From an uncultured Rhodocyclaceae bacterium (GTDB taxonomy: Bacteria; Pseudomonadota; Gammaproteobacteria; Burkholderiales; Rhodocyclaceae): DNA of 8,403 nt. This document shows, piece after piece, positions 1 through 6,065 of this stretch. The notes under the pieces are model-generated. The model had not been told where the DNA came from, did no database searches, and saw only the letters and a list, made by a program, of their open reading frames with translations. Where the stretch lies: NCBI GenBank assembly GCA_903930805.1, contig CAIYZZ010000341.1, positions 1-8,403 of the forward strand, given 5' to 3'. Position numbers and translations under genes: made by a program. Numbering within the stretch: position 1 is the first letter of the stretch; each line of letters opens with the position of its first letter.

Positions 1-328
1 CCTTGACTGCCACCACACCACCCAACGCAACAAGCTTGTGGATAATTTTGGTGATCCTGTCAGCTTTGATCAGCCGCAACTGCTGTGTGGCAAGTGCCAC
101 GGCGACAAGATGCGTGACTGGCGCGATGGCATTCACGGCAAGCGGATTGGCGAATGGGCCAGTGCCGGCAAAAAACGCTGGTTCACCTGCACCGAATGCC
201 ATAACCCGCACAACGTTCAGGACGGGGCCAGAAACCGGGGTTACATCCAGATTGAGCCAGAATTGCCACCTCAGCTCCCGAAGGGGATGAAGGACGCCAA
301 GCACGAACTCGTGCATGGGGTTCATTGA
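1..328 (+). CDS. Multihaem c-type cytochrome, C-terminal fragment (5' end outside window)
   Basis: The frame starting at base 2 is open from the window edge to TGA at 326-328, so only the last 108 complete codons are seen. Two full CXXCH haem-attachment motifs are visible: CGKCH at bases 86-100 and CTECH at 188-202, the latter followed by NPH. The window opens with LDCHH, which is the end of a third motif if the cut codon is Cys; base 1 (c) is compatible with TGC. A histidine in DGIHGKR between the motifs is a likely distal haem ligand. The pattern resembles the cytochrome c3 / paired-CXXCH class of periplasmic multihaem electron carriers. No C-terminal membrane segment is visible, and the end is histidine-rich (HELVHGVH). 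The signal peptide, total haem number and exact family lie upstream. It probably passes electrons in a periplasmic respiratory chain; its partner is unknown. Confidence 0.85.
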   Translation, partial: LDCHHTTQRNKLVDNFGDPVSFDQPQLLCGKCHGDKMRDWRDGIHGKRIGEWASAGKKRWFTCTECHNPHNVQDGARNRGYIQIEPELPPQLPKGMKDAKHELVHGVH

Positions 329-382
329 TGCCGGATCGCCCTGAAGACGCTGTCTCGCCCCCCAAATCCGGCCCGGAAAGGG

Positions 383-401
383 GCGATCCGAGCTGGATCG
401 C
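383..401. repeat. Perfect inverted repeat (hairpin) in the cytochrome-small gene spacer
   Basis: GCGATCC at 383-389 and GGATCGC at 395-401 are exact reverse complements separated by the 5-base loop GAGCT. No T-run follows, so it is not a standard intrinsic terminator. It could be an mRNA-processing or operator element, or chance. It lies in the segment whose coding status is unclear. Confidence 0.35.
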
Positions 402-440
402 TCCGGCCTTGTCGGCATCCGAGAAACAACGGGTAGTGGG

Positions 441-459
441 AAAGACCAGCGTCTTTTTT
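441..459 (+). terminator. Weak terminator-like hairpin with T-run
   Basis: AAAGAC (441-446) and GTCTTT (451-456) form a perfect 6-bp stem with a 4-base CAGC loop, running into six T's (454-459). The form is that of an intrinsic terminator, but the stem is short and A/T-rich, so its stability would be low. If real, it would end transcripts of the upstream cytochrome gene and would argue that 329-501 is non-coding. Confidence 0.25.
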
Positions 460-501
460 GGACCGCCGCTCGCAATTCTTGCTGAGGGGCAGAAGAACAC
501 C

Positions 502-774
502 ATGGAGATCAGCGGCAAACTCAATCGCACCGCTGAGCGCTACATGGAAATACTGAAGTATCACGGCCTTGAAATCACCGAACCGGAACGACTGTGCCTT
601 GCGCATATCTGCCACATCGGATTCATGGCACCGCTGGAAATACGGGAACTGCCCGATGAAGTCAGATGGACCGCATTCGCATGCGACGGGCTGGACAAGG
701 ATGCTCTAGCCATGAAACTTGAATCCGCCTGCTTTGCCGACTTGGTTGCCGTAGTTGAGGCCCTTGGGTTCTGA
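502..774 (+). CDS. Small protein of unknown function
   Basis: I do not recognise this 90-residue protein. It starts MEISGKLNRTAERY and is predicted soluble and mostly helical, with no signal peptide or membrane segment. It has four cysteines: C32 and C37 in CLAHICH, one in FACDG and one in SACF. The ATG at 502 is preceded by AGAAG 6 bases upstream and GAGGGG further up. The frame stays open back to an ATG at 328, which overlaps the cytochrome stop codon as TGATG. That longer form (148 aa) would add a proline- and glycine-rich leader with several uncommon codons (agg, gga, ggg) and no good ribosome-binding site, so I prefer 502. The gene lies between a multihaem cytochrome and the rnf operon on the same strand, which hints at a redox-related or regulatory role but proves nothing. 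Its third positions are less G/C-rich than those of the rnf genes. Confidence 0.55.
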   Translation: MEISGKLNRTAERYMEILKYHGLEITEPERLCLAHICHIGFMAPLEIRELPDEVRWTAFACDGLDKDALAMKLESACFADLVAVVEALGF

Positions 775-809
775 TCGACTGCAACGGATTCACCATAGCA
801 GGCGCGGGG

Positions 810-838
810 TTGTTGCAGGAACGACAAAGCGGGATAAT
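810..838 (+). promoter_or_regulatory. Putative sigma-70-type promoter for the rnf operon
   Basis: TTGTTG (810-815) and GATAAT (833-838) are separated by exactly 17 bases. The -10 box matches the consensus at 5 of 6 positions, but the -35 box only at 3 of 6. Transcription would begin near 845, giving a leader of about 40 bases before the rsxA ATG at 885. It lies in the only non-coding gap directly ahead of the operon. Confidence 0.4.
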
Positions 839-852
839 CCGGGCCTGCTGAT

Positions 853-868
853 GCACGCGCCCGCGTGC
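853..868 (+). other. GC-rich hairpin in the predicted rsxA leader
   Basis: GCACGC (853-858) and GCGTGC (863-868) form a perfect 6-bp GC-rich stem around a GCCC loop, ending 16 bases before the rsxA start codon. There is no clear Shine-Dalgarno sequence between it and the ATG. It would lie within the mRNA leader of the putative promoter, where it could affect ribosome loading or mRNA stability. No T-run follows, so it is not a typical terminator. Confidence 0.3.
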
Positions 869-884
869 GTGGCCACTCGCAAAC

Positions 885-1469
885 ATGACCAGCTACCTCT
901 TCATCATCCTCGGCGCCGTTCTCGTCAATAACGTCGTCTTCGTCCGCGTCCTCGGGCTCTGCCCGTTTATGGGAGTGTCAAAAAAGCTGGAAACCGCCAT
1001 CGGCATGGGTGCGGCTACCACCTTTGTGCTGACACTGGCCAGCGGCACAAGCTACGTGATCGACAGCTGGCTGCTGATTCCGAACGACCTGACCTACCTG
1101 CGCACGTTGTCGTTCATCGTCACCATCGCCTCGATCGTCCAACTCACTGAGCTGATCATCCAGAAAACCAGCCCGTTGTTGCATCAGGTACTCGGTATCT
1201 ACCTGCCGCTCATCACCACCAATTGCGCGGTGCTGGGCGTACCGTTGCTCAACATCGGCATGCGCCACAACTTCGTCGAATCGATGATGTTTGGCCTTGG
1301 TTCGGCGATTGGTTTTACCTTGGCGCTGATCTTGTTCGCCGGCATTCGCGAACGCCTCGAAGGCGCCGACGTCCCGGTACATTTTCGCGGCACGGCCATC
1401 GCCATGATCACCGCCGGCATCATGAGCCTGGCCTTCATGGGCTTCGCAGGCCTGGACAAGTACAAGTGA
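885..1469 (+). CDS. rsxA: Electron transport complex subunit RsxA (RnfA)
   Basis: This integral membrane core subunit of the Rnf/Rsx complex has 194 residues, essentially the family length (193 in E. coli). It is hydrophobic throughout, consistent with the family's six membrane helices. Family blocks are clear: VLVNN near the N-terminus, [32 protein letters not shown] and [14 protein letters not shown]26 and C114 correspond to the cysteines that, in solved Rnf and Nqr structures, hold an iron-sulfur cluster between the RnfA and RnfE subunits in the membrane. The ATG at 885 gives the conserved N-terminus, although no strong Shine-Dalgarno is visible. It is the first gene of rsxABCDGE; rsxB starts 13 bases after its stop. 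NqrE is a homologue, but the RsxB and RsxC neighbours settle the assignment as Rnf. Confidence 0.97.
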   Translation: MTSYLFIILGAVLVNNVVFVRVLGLCPFMGVSKKLETAIGMGAATTFVLTLASGTSYVIDSWLLIPNDLTYLRTLSFIVTIASIVQLTELIIQKTSPLLHQVLGIYLPLITTNCAVLGVPLLNIGMRHNFVESMMFGLGSAIGFTLALILFAGIRERLEGADVPVHFRGTAIAMITAGIMSLAFMGFAGLDKYK

Positions 1470-1482
1470 CGGCATATCCCGC

Positions 1483-2046
1483 ATGATCGCAGCGATTCTC
1501 GTCATGGCCGTGGGGGCGGTATTGCTGGGTGCTGCACTCGGTTACGCCTCGATCAAGTTCAAGGTCGAGGGCGATCCGCTGGTCGAGAAGATCGACGCCA
1601 TCTTGCCGCAGACGCAATGCGGCCAGTGCGGCTACCCCGGCTGCAAGCCTTATGCCGAAGCCATTGCCAAGGGTGATGCCGAGATCAACTGCTGCCCCCC
1701 CGGCGGCGAGGAAGGCATCAAGAAACTGGCCGACCTGCTCGGTCGCGATTTCAAGGAACTGTCGGGCGAGCACGGCATCGAGAAACCGAAGAGCGTCGCC
1801 CTCATCGACGAGCAGACCTGCATCGGCTGCACGCTGTGCATCCAGGCCTGCCCGGTCGACGCCATCGTCGGCGCCGCCAAGCAGATGCACACCATCGTCG
1901 CCGTCCAATGTACCGGCTGTGAGTTGTGTTTGCCGCCGTGTCCGGTGAATTGCATCGCGATGGTGCCGATCGGTGAAAACGTCGAAAACTGGAAGTGGCG
2001 CTATCCGGTGTTCTCGCTGCACCCCGCCACCGGAACGCACGCCTGA
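1483..2046 (+). CDS. rsxB: Electron transport complex subunit RsxB (RnfB), iron-sulfur protein
   Basis: This 187-residue iron-sulfur subunit is thought to accept electrons from ferredoxin and pass them into the complex. An N-terminal membrane anchor (about residues 3-22) is followed by a 4Fe-4S domain, CGQCGYPGC (C46, C49, C54) plus C70/C71 ahead of PPGG. Two ferredoxin-type motifs follow: C113-x2-C116-x2-C119-x3-C123-P and C143-x2-C146-x2-C149-x3-C153-P. The length is close to E. coli RsxB (192), unlike the longer clostridial RnfB proteins with extra clusters. The ATG at 1483 gives a proper anchor. The stop overlaps the rsxC start by one base (TGATG), which suggests translational coupling. 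Confidence 0.97.
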   Translation: MIAAILVMAVGAVLLGAALGYASIKFKVEGDPLVEKIDAILPQTQCGQCGYPGCKPYAEAIAKGDAEINCCPPGGEEGIKKLADLLGRDFKELSGEHGIEKPKSVALIDEQTCIGCTLCIQACPVDAIVGAAKQMHTIVAVQCTGCELCLPPCPVNCIAMVPIGENVENWKWRYPVFSLHPATGTHA

Positions 2047-3623
2047 TGTCGCGCCAACTCTTCAACTTCCACGGCGGCGTCAAACCCGCCTACAACAAGG
2101 AAGCCTCGAACCACCTGCCGATCGCCGACGCCTTCGCGCTCGCGCCGCCTGCCGAACTGGCGATTCCGCTGCAACAAAGCATCGGTGGCGCGCCGCATCC
2201 ACTCGTCAAGGTAGGCGATCAGGTGCTGAAAGGGCAGCTCATCGGTGCACCCGACGGCAATGTCTCCTCGTCGGTGCATGCGAGCACCTCGGGTGTCGTC
2301 CGCGCCCTTGAAATGCGTCAGGTACCACACACCTCGGGCCTGGATGCCCTCTGCGTCATCATCGAACCCGATGGCGCAGATACCTGGATCGAGCGTCAGC
2401 CGGTGCCGTGGCGCGACATGCCGCCCGATGCCGTGCGCGACATCCTGCGTGATGCCGGCGTGGTGGGCCTCGGCGGCGCGGTATTTCCATCCTATCTCAA
2501 GATCAATCCGGGCAAGACCGGCCATCTCGACACGCTCGTGATTAACGGTGCCGAATGCGAACCTTTCATCACCTGCGATGACGTACAGATGCGCGAACGC
2601 GCCGCCGATGTCCTGCGCGGCGCGGGCATCCTACGCGACCTGACCCAGGCCACGCAGGTGTTGGTCGGCATCGAGGACAACAAGCCCGAAGCCATCGCCG
2701 CCATGCGTGCCGCTATCCTCACGACCGGTGAGGCACGTGTCGAGATCGTGCCGATCCCGACGCGCTATCCGGCTGGCGGCGCGAAGCAACTGATCCGCGT
2801 GCTGACGGGCATTGAAGTCCCCCACGGCAAGCGCTCCACCGATTACGGCGTGCAGTGCTTCAACACCGGTACCGCCTGCGCCATCCATGAGGCACTGGAA
2901 CTTGGCCAACCGCTGATCTCGCGCATCGTCACCGTCGCCGGCAATGTCGGCCAGGCACGCAACTACGAGGTGCGCTTCGGCACCCCCATGCGCGATCTGA
3001 TCACCCTGGCGGGAGGAGCGAAGCCGGACAGCGACCGCATCATCATGGGCGGGCCAATGATGGGCTATCGCATGCCTTCCGACCGCGTGCCGGTCGTCAA
3101 GGCGACCAACTGCGTGCTGGTCGGCTCACCCACCCTGTTCCCGCCCCCGCCGCCGGAAATGCCCTGCATCCGCTGCGGCGAATGCGCCAAGGTTTGTCCG
3201 GCCGATCTCGCGCCTTTCGAGATGTACTGGTTCTCCAAGGCGAAGATTTTCGGCAAGGCACAGGAATACAACCTGTTCGATTGCATCGAATGCGGTTGCT
3301 GTGCCTTCGTCTGCCCATCGCGCATTCCGCTGGTGGATTACTACCGTTTCGCCAAGAGCGAAATCTGGGCGCGCGAGAACGAAAAGGCCGCAGCCGAAGC
3401 CGCGCGCGAGCGCTACGAATTCCGCCAACTCCGCGAGGAGCGCGAGAAGGCCGAGAAAGCTGCCAAGCTCGCCGCCAAGGCGGCTGAAACCAAGGCCAAA
3501 CTGGCACAGGAAGAAGCTGAAAAAGTCGGCGCTGGCGAGACGGCAATTCAGGATGAAAAAGCCGCACTGATCGCTGCTGCGCAGGCAAGAGTCCAAGCGC
3601 AAAAAACCGGGGACGGCAGTTGA
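2046..3623 (+). CDS. rsxC: Electron transport complex subunit RsxC (RnfC), FMN/NADH-binding iron-sulfur subunit
   Basis: This peripheral membrane subunit of 525 residues exchanges electrons with NAD(H). The N-terminus (FHGGVKP) and the glycine-rich loop VVGLGGAVFP (residues 139-148) are typical of the NuoF-like nucleotide/FMN-binding domain, as is INGAECEPF after it. Two 4Fe-4S motifs follow: C374-x2-C377-x2-C380-x3-C384-P and C413-x2-C416-x2-C419-x3-C423-P, with an extra C418. From about residue 435 an Ala/Glu/Lys/Arg-rich, probably helical or coiled-coil tail runs to the end. E. coli RsxC (740 aa) has a much longer tail of tandem repeats; here the tail is about 90 residues and ends in a stretch like one repeat unit. 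Five prolines in a row precede the first cluster. The frame is open upstream to 1995, but the ATG at 2046 gives the conserved N-terminus and a one-base overlap with rsxB. Confidence 0.97.
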   Translation: MSRQLFNFHGGVKPAYNKEASNHLPIADAFALAPPAELAIPLQQSIGGAPHPLVKVGDQVLKGQLIGAPDGNVSSSVHASTSGVVRALEMRQVPHTSGLDALCVIIEPDGADTWIERQPVPWRDMPPDAVRDILRDAGVVGLGGAVFPSYLKINPGKTGHLDTLVINGAECEPFITCDDVQMRERAADVLRGAGILRDLTQATQVLVGIEDNKPEAIAAMRAAILTTGEARVEIVPIPTRYPAGGAKQLIRVLTGIEVPHGKRSTDYGVQCFNTGTACAIHEALELGQPLISRIVTVAGNVGQARNYEVRFGTPMRDLITLAGGAKPDSDRIIMGGPMMGYRMPSDRVPVVKATNCVLVGSPTLFPPPPPEMPCIRCGECAKVCPADLAPFEMYWFSKAKIFGKAQEYNLFDCIECGCCAFVCPSRIPLVDYYRFAKSEIWARENEKAAAEAARERYEFRQLREEREKAEKAAKLAAKAAETKAKLAQEEAEKVGAGETAIQDEKAALIAAAQARVQAQKTGDGS

Positions 3624-4651
3624 TGACCAACTCACCGCATTTTCTCAAACCCACCAGCGTGCAGAGCGTGATGCTGCGGGTACTGCTCGCGCTGGTACCT
3701 GGCATTGCCGCCTATGTCTGGTTTTTCGGCGCGGCTATCCTGGTGCAACTGGCACTGGCCTCAGTCACGGCCCTGCTCGCCGAGGCGCTGATGCTCCAGC
3801 TACGCGGCAAGCCCGTGATGCTTTTCGTCACCGATGGCAGCGCACTGGTCGCCGCCTGGCTGGTGGCGCTGACCTTTCCGCCGATTGTTCCCTGGTGGCT
3901 CACCATCAGCGGCGTGTTGATCGCCATCGTCGTCGCCAAGCACCTGTATGGCGGCCTCGGGCAGAACCCCTTCAACCCGGCAATGGTGGCGTTTTGCACC
4001 ATGATCGTCGCCTACCCGCAACTGATGTCGCAGTGGCCGCACGCCGAATTCCACGACTTCAGCATCCAGCTCAATGCCATCTTTGGCAGCCTGTATGGCC
4101 TCGACCGCCACCTCGACGCGATCATCATGGCCACGCCGCTCGACGCCCTGCGCACTGTCCTGCGTGATCCCGAGCAAAACGCCACCATCGCCGGCATCCT
4201 CGGCTCGCACGCCACCTTCGGCAATATCGGCGGACGCGGCTGGGAATGGGTGGCGGCGGGTTATCTGCTCGGCGGCCTCTGGTTGATTCAGCAGCGCATC
4301 ATCACCTGGCACATCCCCACGGCATTCATCGTCGCACTGACCCTTGTCGCCACCGCGTTCAACATATTCAGTCCAGACCGCTTCGTCGGCGCCAGCTTCC
4401 ATCTCTTTACCGGCGGCGCGATGCTGGGTGCCTTTTTCATCGCCACCGACCCGGTCTCCGGGGCCACTACGCCATCGGGAAAACTGATTTTTGCCGCCGG
4501 TGCCGCACTACTGACCTGGATCATCCGCACCTTCGGTGCCTACCCGGATGGCATGGCTTTTGCCATTTTGCTGATGAACCTGCTGGTACCGCTGATCGAC
4601 ATGAAAACCCAGCCCAAGGTCTTCGGCCACAAGCGGAAAAACACGCCATGA
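3623..4651 (+). CDS. rsxD: Electron transport complex subunit RsxD (RnfD), flavoprotein
   Basis: This integral membrane subunit of 342 residues (352 in E. coli) is homologous to NqrB and related to ion translocation. Recognisable blocks are LVPGIAAYVWFFG, LLAEALML, KHLYGGLGQNPFNPAM, WHIPTAF, MLGAFFIATDPV and PDGMAFAILLMN. T171 in D165-AIIMAT-PLDA aligns with the threonine that carries covalent FMN in this family (T187 in Vibrio and E. coli). A second, unexpected S279-G-A-T282-T lies in the conserved TDPV loop. The ATG at 3623 overlaps the rsxC stop by one base (TGATG) and has a GGGGAC ribosome-binding-like stretch 8 bases upstream; the TTG at 3620 is a less likely start. The stop overlaps rsxG by four bases. 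Confidence 0.96.
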   Translation: MTNSPHFLKPTSVQSVMLRVLLALVPGIAAYVWFFGAAILVQLALASVTALLAEALMLQLRGKPVMLFVTDGSALVAAWLVALTFPPIVPWWLTISGVLIAIVVAKHLYGGLGQNPFNPAMVAFCTMIVAYPQLMSQWPHAEFHDFSIQLNAIFGSLYGLDRHLDAIIMATPLDALRTVLRDPEQNATIAGILGSHATFGNIGGRGWEWVAAGYLLGGLWLIQQRIITWHIPTAFIVALTLVATAFNIFSPDRFVGASFHLFTGGAMLGAFFIATDPVSGATTPSGKLIFAAGAALLTWIIRTFGAYPDGMAFAILLMNLLVPLIDMKTQPKVFGHKRKNTP

Positions 4652-5361
4652 GTACCCAGGACGCCGACCCCGCAAGCCCGTCGCAGGCTCACGCGACCAG
4701 CGCTATGCGCATCTCGACGCAGACCGCTGCCACTCTGCTGGTCTTCAGCATGGTGTTTACCGCACTCATGGCAGGCGTGTATCAAATGACCAAACCCGTG
4801 CTGGATGCCACCGCACTGGAAGCCAAGCGCCGCCTGATCACCGAAGTGTTGCCCGCCGCCACCTACGACAACGACCTGCTCGCCGATGCCATCGAGCTAC
4901 CCGCCACACCCGCCATTGGCCTGGCGGAACCCACCCGTCTCTACCGCGCCCGCCGCGACGGCCAACCGCTCGCACTGGTACTCGAGGCTACTGCCCTCGA
5001 TGGCTATTCCGGCGAAATCCGCCTCATCCTCGCCGTCCAGGCCGACGGCCGACTGGCGGCAGTGCGCGTCACGCTGCACAAGGAAACCCCGGGCCTGGGC
5101 GATTACATCGATCCAAAAAAGGACAAGAACAAGGCACAGCCCTGGATTACCCAGTTCAACGGCCGCAGTTTCAGCGACACGCCTCGCGAGAAATGGCGCG
5201 TGAAAAAGGATGGCGGCGTTTTCGACCAACACGTCGGCGCCACCATTTCGGCGCGTGCCGTTACCAACGCCACCGGCCGCGCCCTGGCTTGGGCGCTGGA
5301 ACGTACTGATGCCCTTTTCGCCCTGCCCGCCGGTAGCCAATGGAAAGAGGAAAAACCATGA
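4648..5361 (+). CDS. rsxG: Electron transport complex subunit RsxG (RnfG), covalent FMN protein
   Basis: This 237-residue subunit has one N-terminal membrane helix (about residues 24-45) and a periplasmic FMN-binding domain. The flavin is attached through a phosphoester bond to the last Thr of an S/T-G-A-T motif by the ApbE flavin transferase. Family blocks are visible: LEATALDGYSGEI, HKETPGLGDYI, WRVKKDGGVFDQ and the attachment region HVGATIS, with the likely flavin-bearing T199. V196 takes the place of the usual Ser/Thr in the motif. The protein is longer than E. coli RsxG (about 206 aa), partly through a roughly 20-residue polar N-terminal extension. The frame is open far upstream (to 4246) inside rsxD, but the ATG at 4648 overlaps the rsxD stop as ATGA and gives a sensible anchor. 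The stop overlaps rsxE by four bases. Confidence 0.95.
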   Translation: MSTQDADPASPSQAHATSAMRISTQTAATLLVFSMVFTALMAGVYQMTKPVLDATALEAKRRLITEVLPAATYDNDLLADAIELPATPAIGLAEPTRLYRARRDGQPLALVLEATALDGYSGEIRLILAVQADGRLAAVRVTLHKETPGLGDYIDPKKDKNKAQPWITQFNGRSFSDTPREKWRVKKDGGVFDQHVGATISARAVTNATGRALAWALERTDALFALPAGSQWKEEKP

Positions 5362-6056
5362 GCCAAGTTCGCGCCATCGTCCAGAATGGCCTCTGGAACC
5401 AGAATGCGGTTCTCGGCCAGATGCTGGGACTGTGTTCCCTGCTGGCCGTCAGCACTACTGCGGTCAATGCGATCAGCCTCGGCATCGCCACCGTGCTGGT
5501 GATGGCCCTGTCCAACCTGATCGTTTCCGCCCTGCGCAGCTTCATTCCTTATGAGGTCCGCATCCCCATCTTCATCCTCATCATCGCCGCCCTGGTCACC
5601 GTCGTCGATATGGCCATGAATGCCTGGCTGCACGATCTCTATCTGGTACTGGGCATTTTCATTCCGCTGATCGTCGTCAACTGCATTGTGCTGGCACGCG
5701 TCGAAGCCTTCGCCGCCAAGAATCCCGTCGGCCTCTCCGCCTTCGACGGCGTGATGATGGGCATCGGTTTCGTCTGGGTCATCGGCCTGCTTGGCGCCAT
5801 CCGCGAATTTATCGGCCAGGGCACGCTGTTTTCCGGCATCGAGATGATCTTTCCCCGCGCGAGTGCCTGGCAGATCCTGCCCGAGGACTATCCGGGATTC
5901 CTGCTCGCCATCCTGCCGCCCGGCGCCTTCTTTGTCCTTGGCCTGATGGTCGCCGGCCGCAACTGGCTCGACCATCGCGCCAACGAACGCGCCAAGGCAC
6001 GTCTCAAGGCCCATGCCGCCAGTGCTAACAATCCCGCCAACGCCGCACCCGCATGA
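5358..6056 (+). CDS. rsxE: Electron transport complex subunit RsxE (RnfE)
   Basis: This integral membrane subunit of 232 residues is homologous to RsxA and NqrD and inserts in the opposite orientation in the family structures. Family blocks are NGLWNQNAVLGQMLGLC, LVSALR-like SNLIVSALRSFIP, RIPIFILIIAALVT, IPLIVVNCIVLARVEAFA and LGAIREFIGQGTLF. C26 and C109 match the cysteines that pair with those of RsxA around the intramembrane iron-sulfur cluster. The C-terminus is a polar Ala/Arg/Asn tail. The ATG at 5358 overlaps the rsxG stop as ATGA and has AGAGG 7-8 bases upstream; an earlier in-frame ATG at 5340 adds six non-conserved residues and is less likely. nth begins nine bases after the stop. 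Confidence 0.96.
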   Translation: MSQVRAIVQNGLWNQNAVLGQMLGLCSLLAVSTTAVNAISLGIATVLVMALSNLIVSALRSFIPYEVRIPIFILIIAALVTVVDMAMNAWLHDLYLVLGIFIPLIVVNCIVLARVEAFAAKNPVGLSAFDGVMMGIGFVWVIGLLGAIREFIGQGTLFSGIEMIFPRASAWQILPEDYPGFLLAILPPGAFFVLGLMVAGRNWLDHRANERAKARLKAHAASANNPANAAPA

Positions 6057-6065
6057 AGCCGGCAC

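Noticed and set aside
595..615. CLAHICH in the small ORF as an unusual CX4CH haem-attachment site
   Set aside because: CX4CH haem sites exist in some cytochromes c3, but neither possible start gives a signal peptide, so export and haem attachment are unlikely.
801..817. Possible sigma-54 promoter (GGCGCG...TTGCA) before rsxA, of interest because Rnf often serves nitrogen fixation
   Set aside because: The GG and GC elements are 12 bases apart, whereas sigma-54 promoters need 10; the -24 box is also a poor match.
1995..2045. Upstream start of rsxC within rsxB
   Set aside because: The extra residues are not part of the RsxC N-terminus; the ATG at 2046 begins the conserved [11 protein letters not shown] sequence.
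3800..4402. A 200-codon minus-strand frame opposite rsxD, and a similar one at 1435-2040 opposite rsxB
   Set aside because: Both are antisense to conserved rnf genes and have the low-complexity Asp/Gly/His/Arg-rich look of antisense GC-rich frames.
4246..4647. N-terminal extension of rsxG by 134 codons inside rsxD
   Set aside because: The added stretch is His/Arg-rich and has no RsxG similarity; the ATG at 4648 gives the conserved anchor and an ATGA overlap.
885..6056. Assignment of the operon as Na+-translocating Nqr rather than Rnf
   Set aside because: RsxB with its CGQCGYPGC and two ferredoxin motifs and RsxC with two 4Fe-4S motifs are specific to Rnf; NqrA and NqrF are absent.
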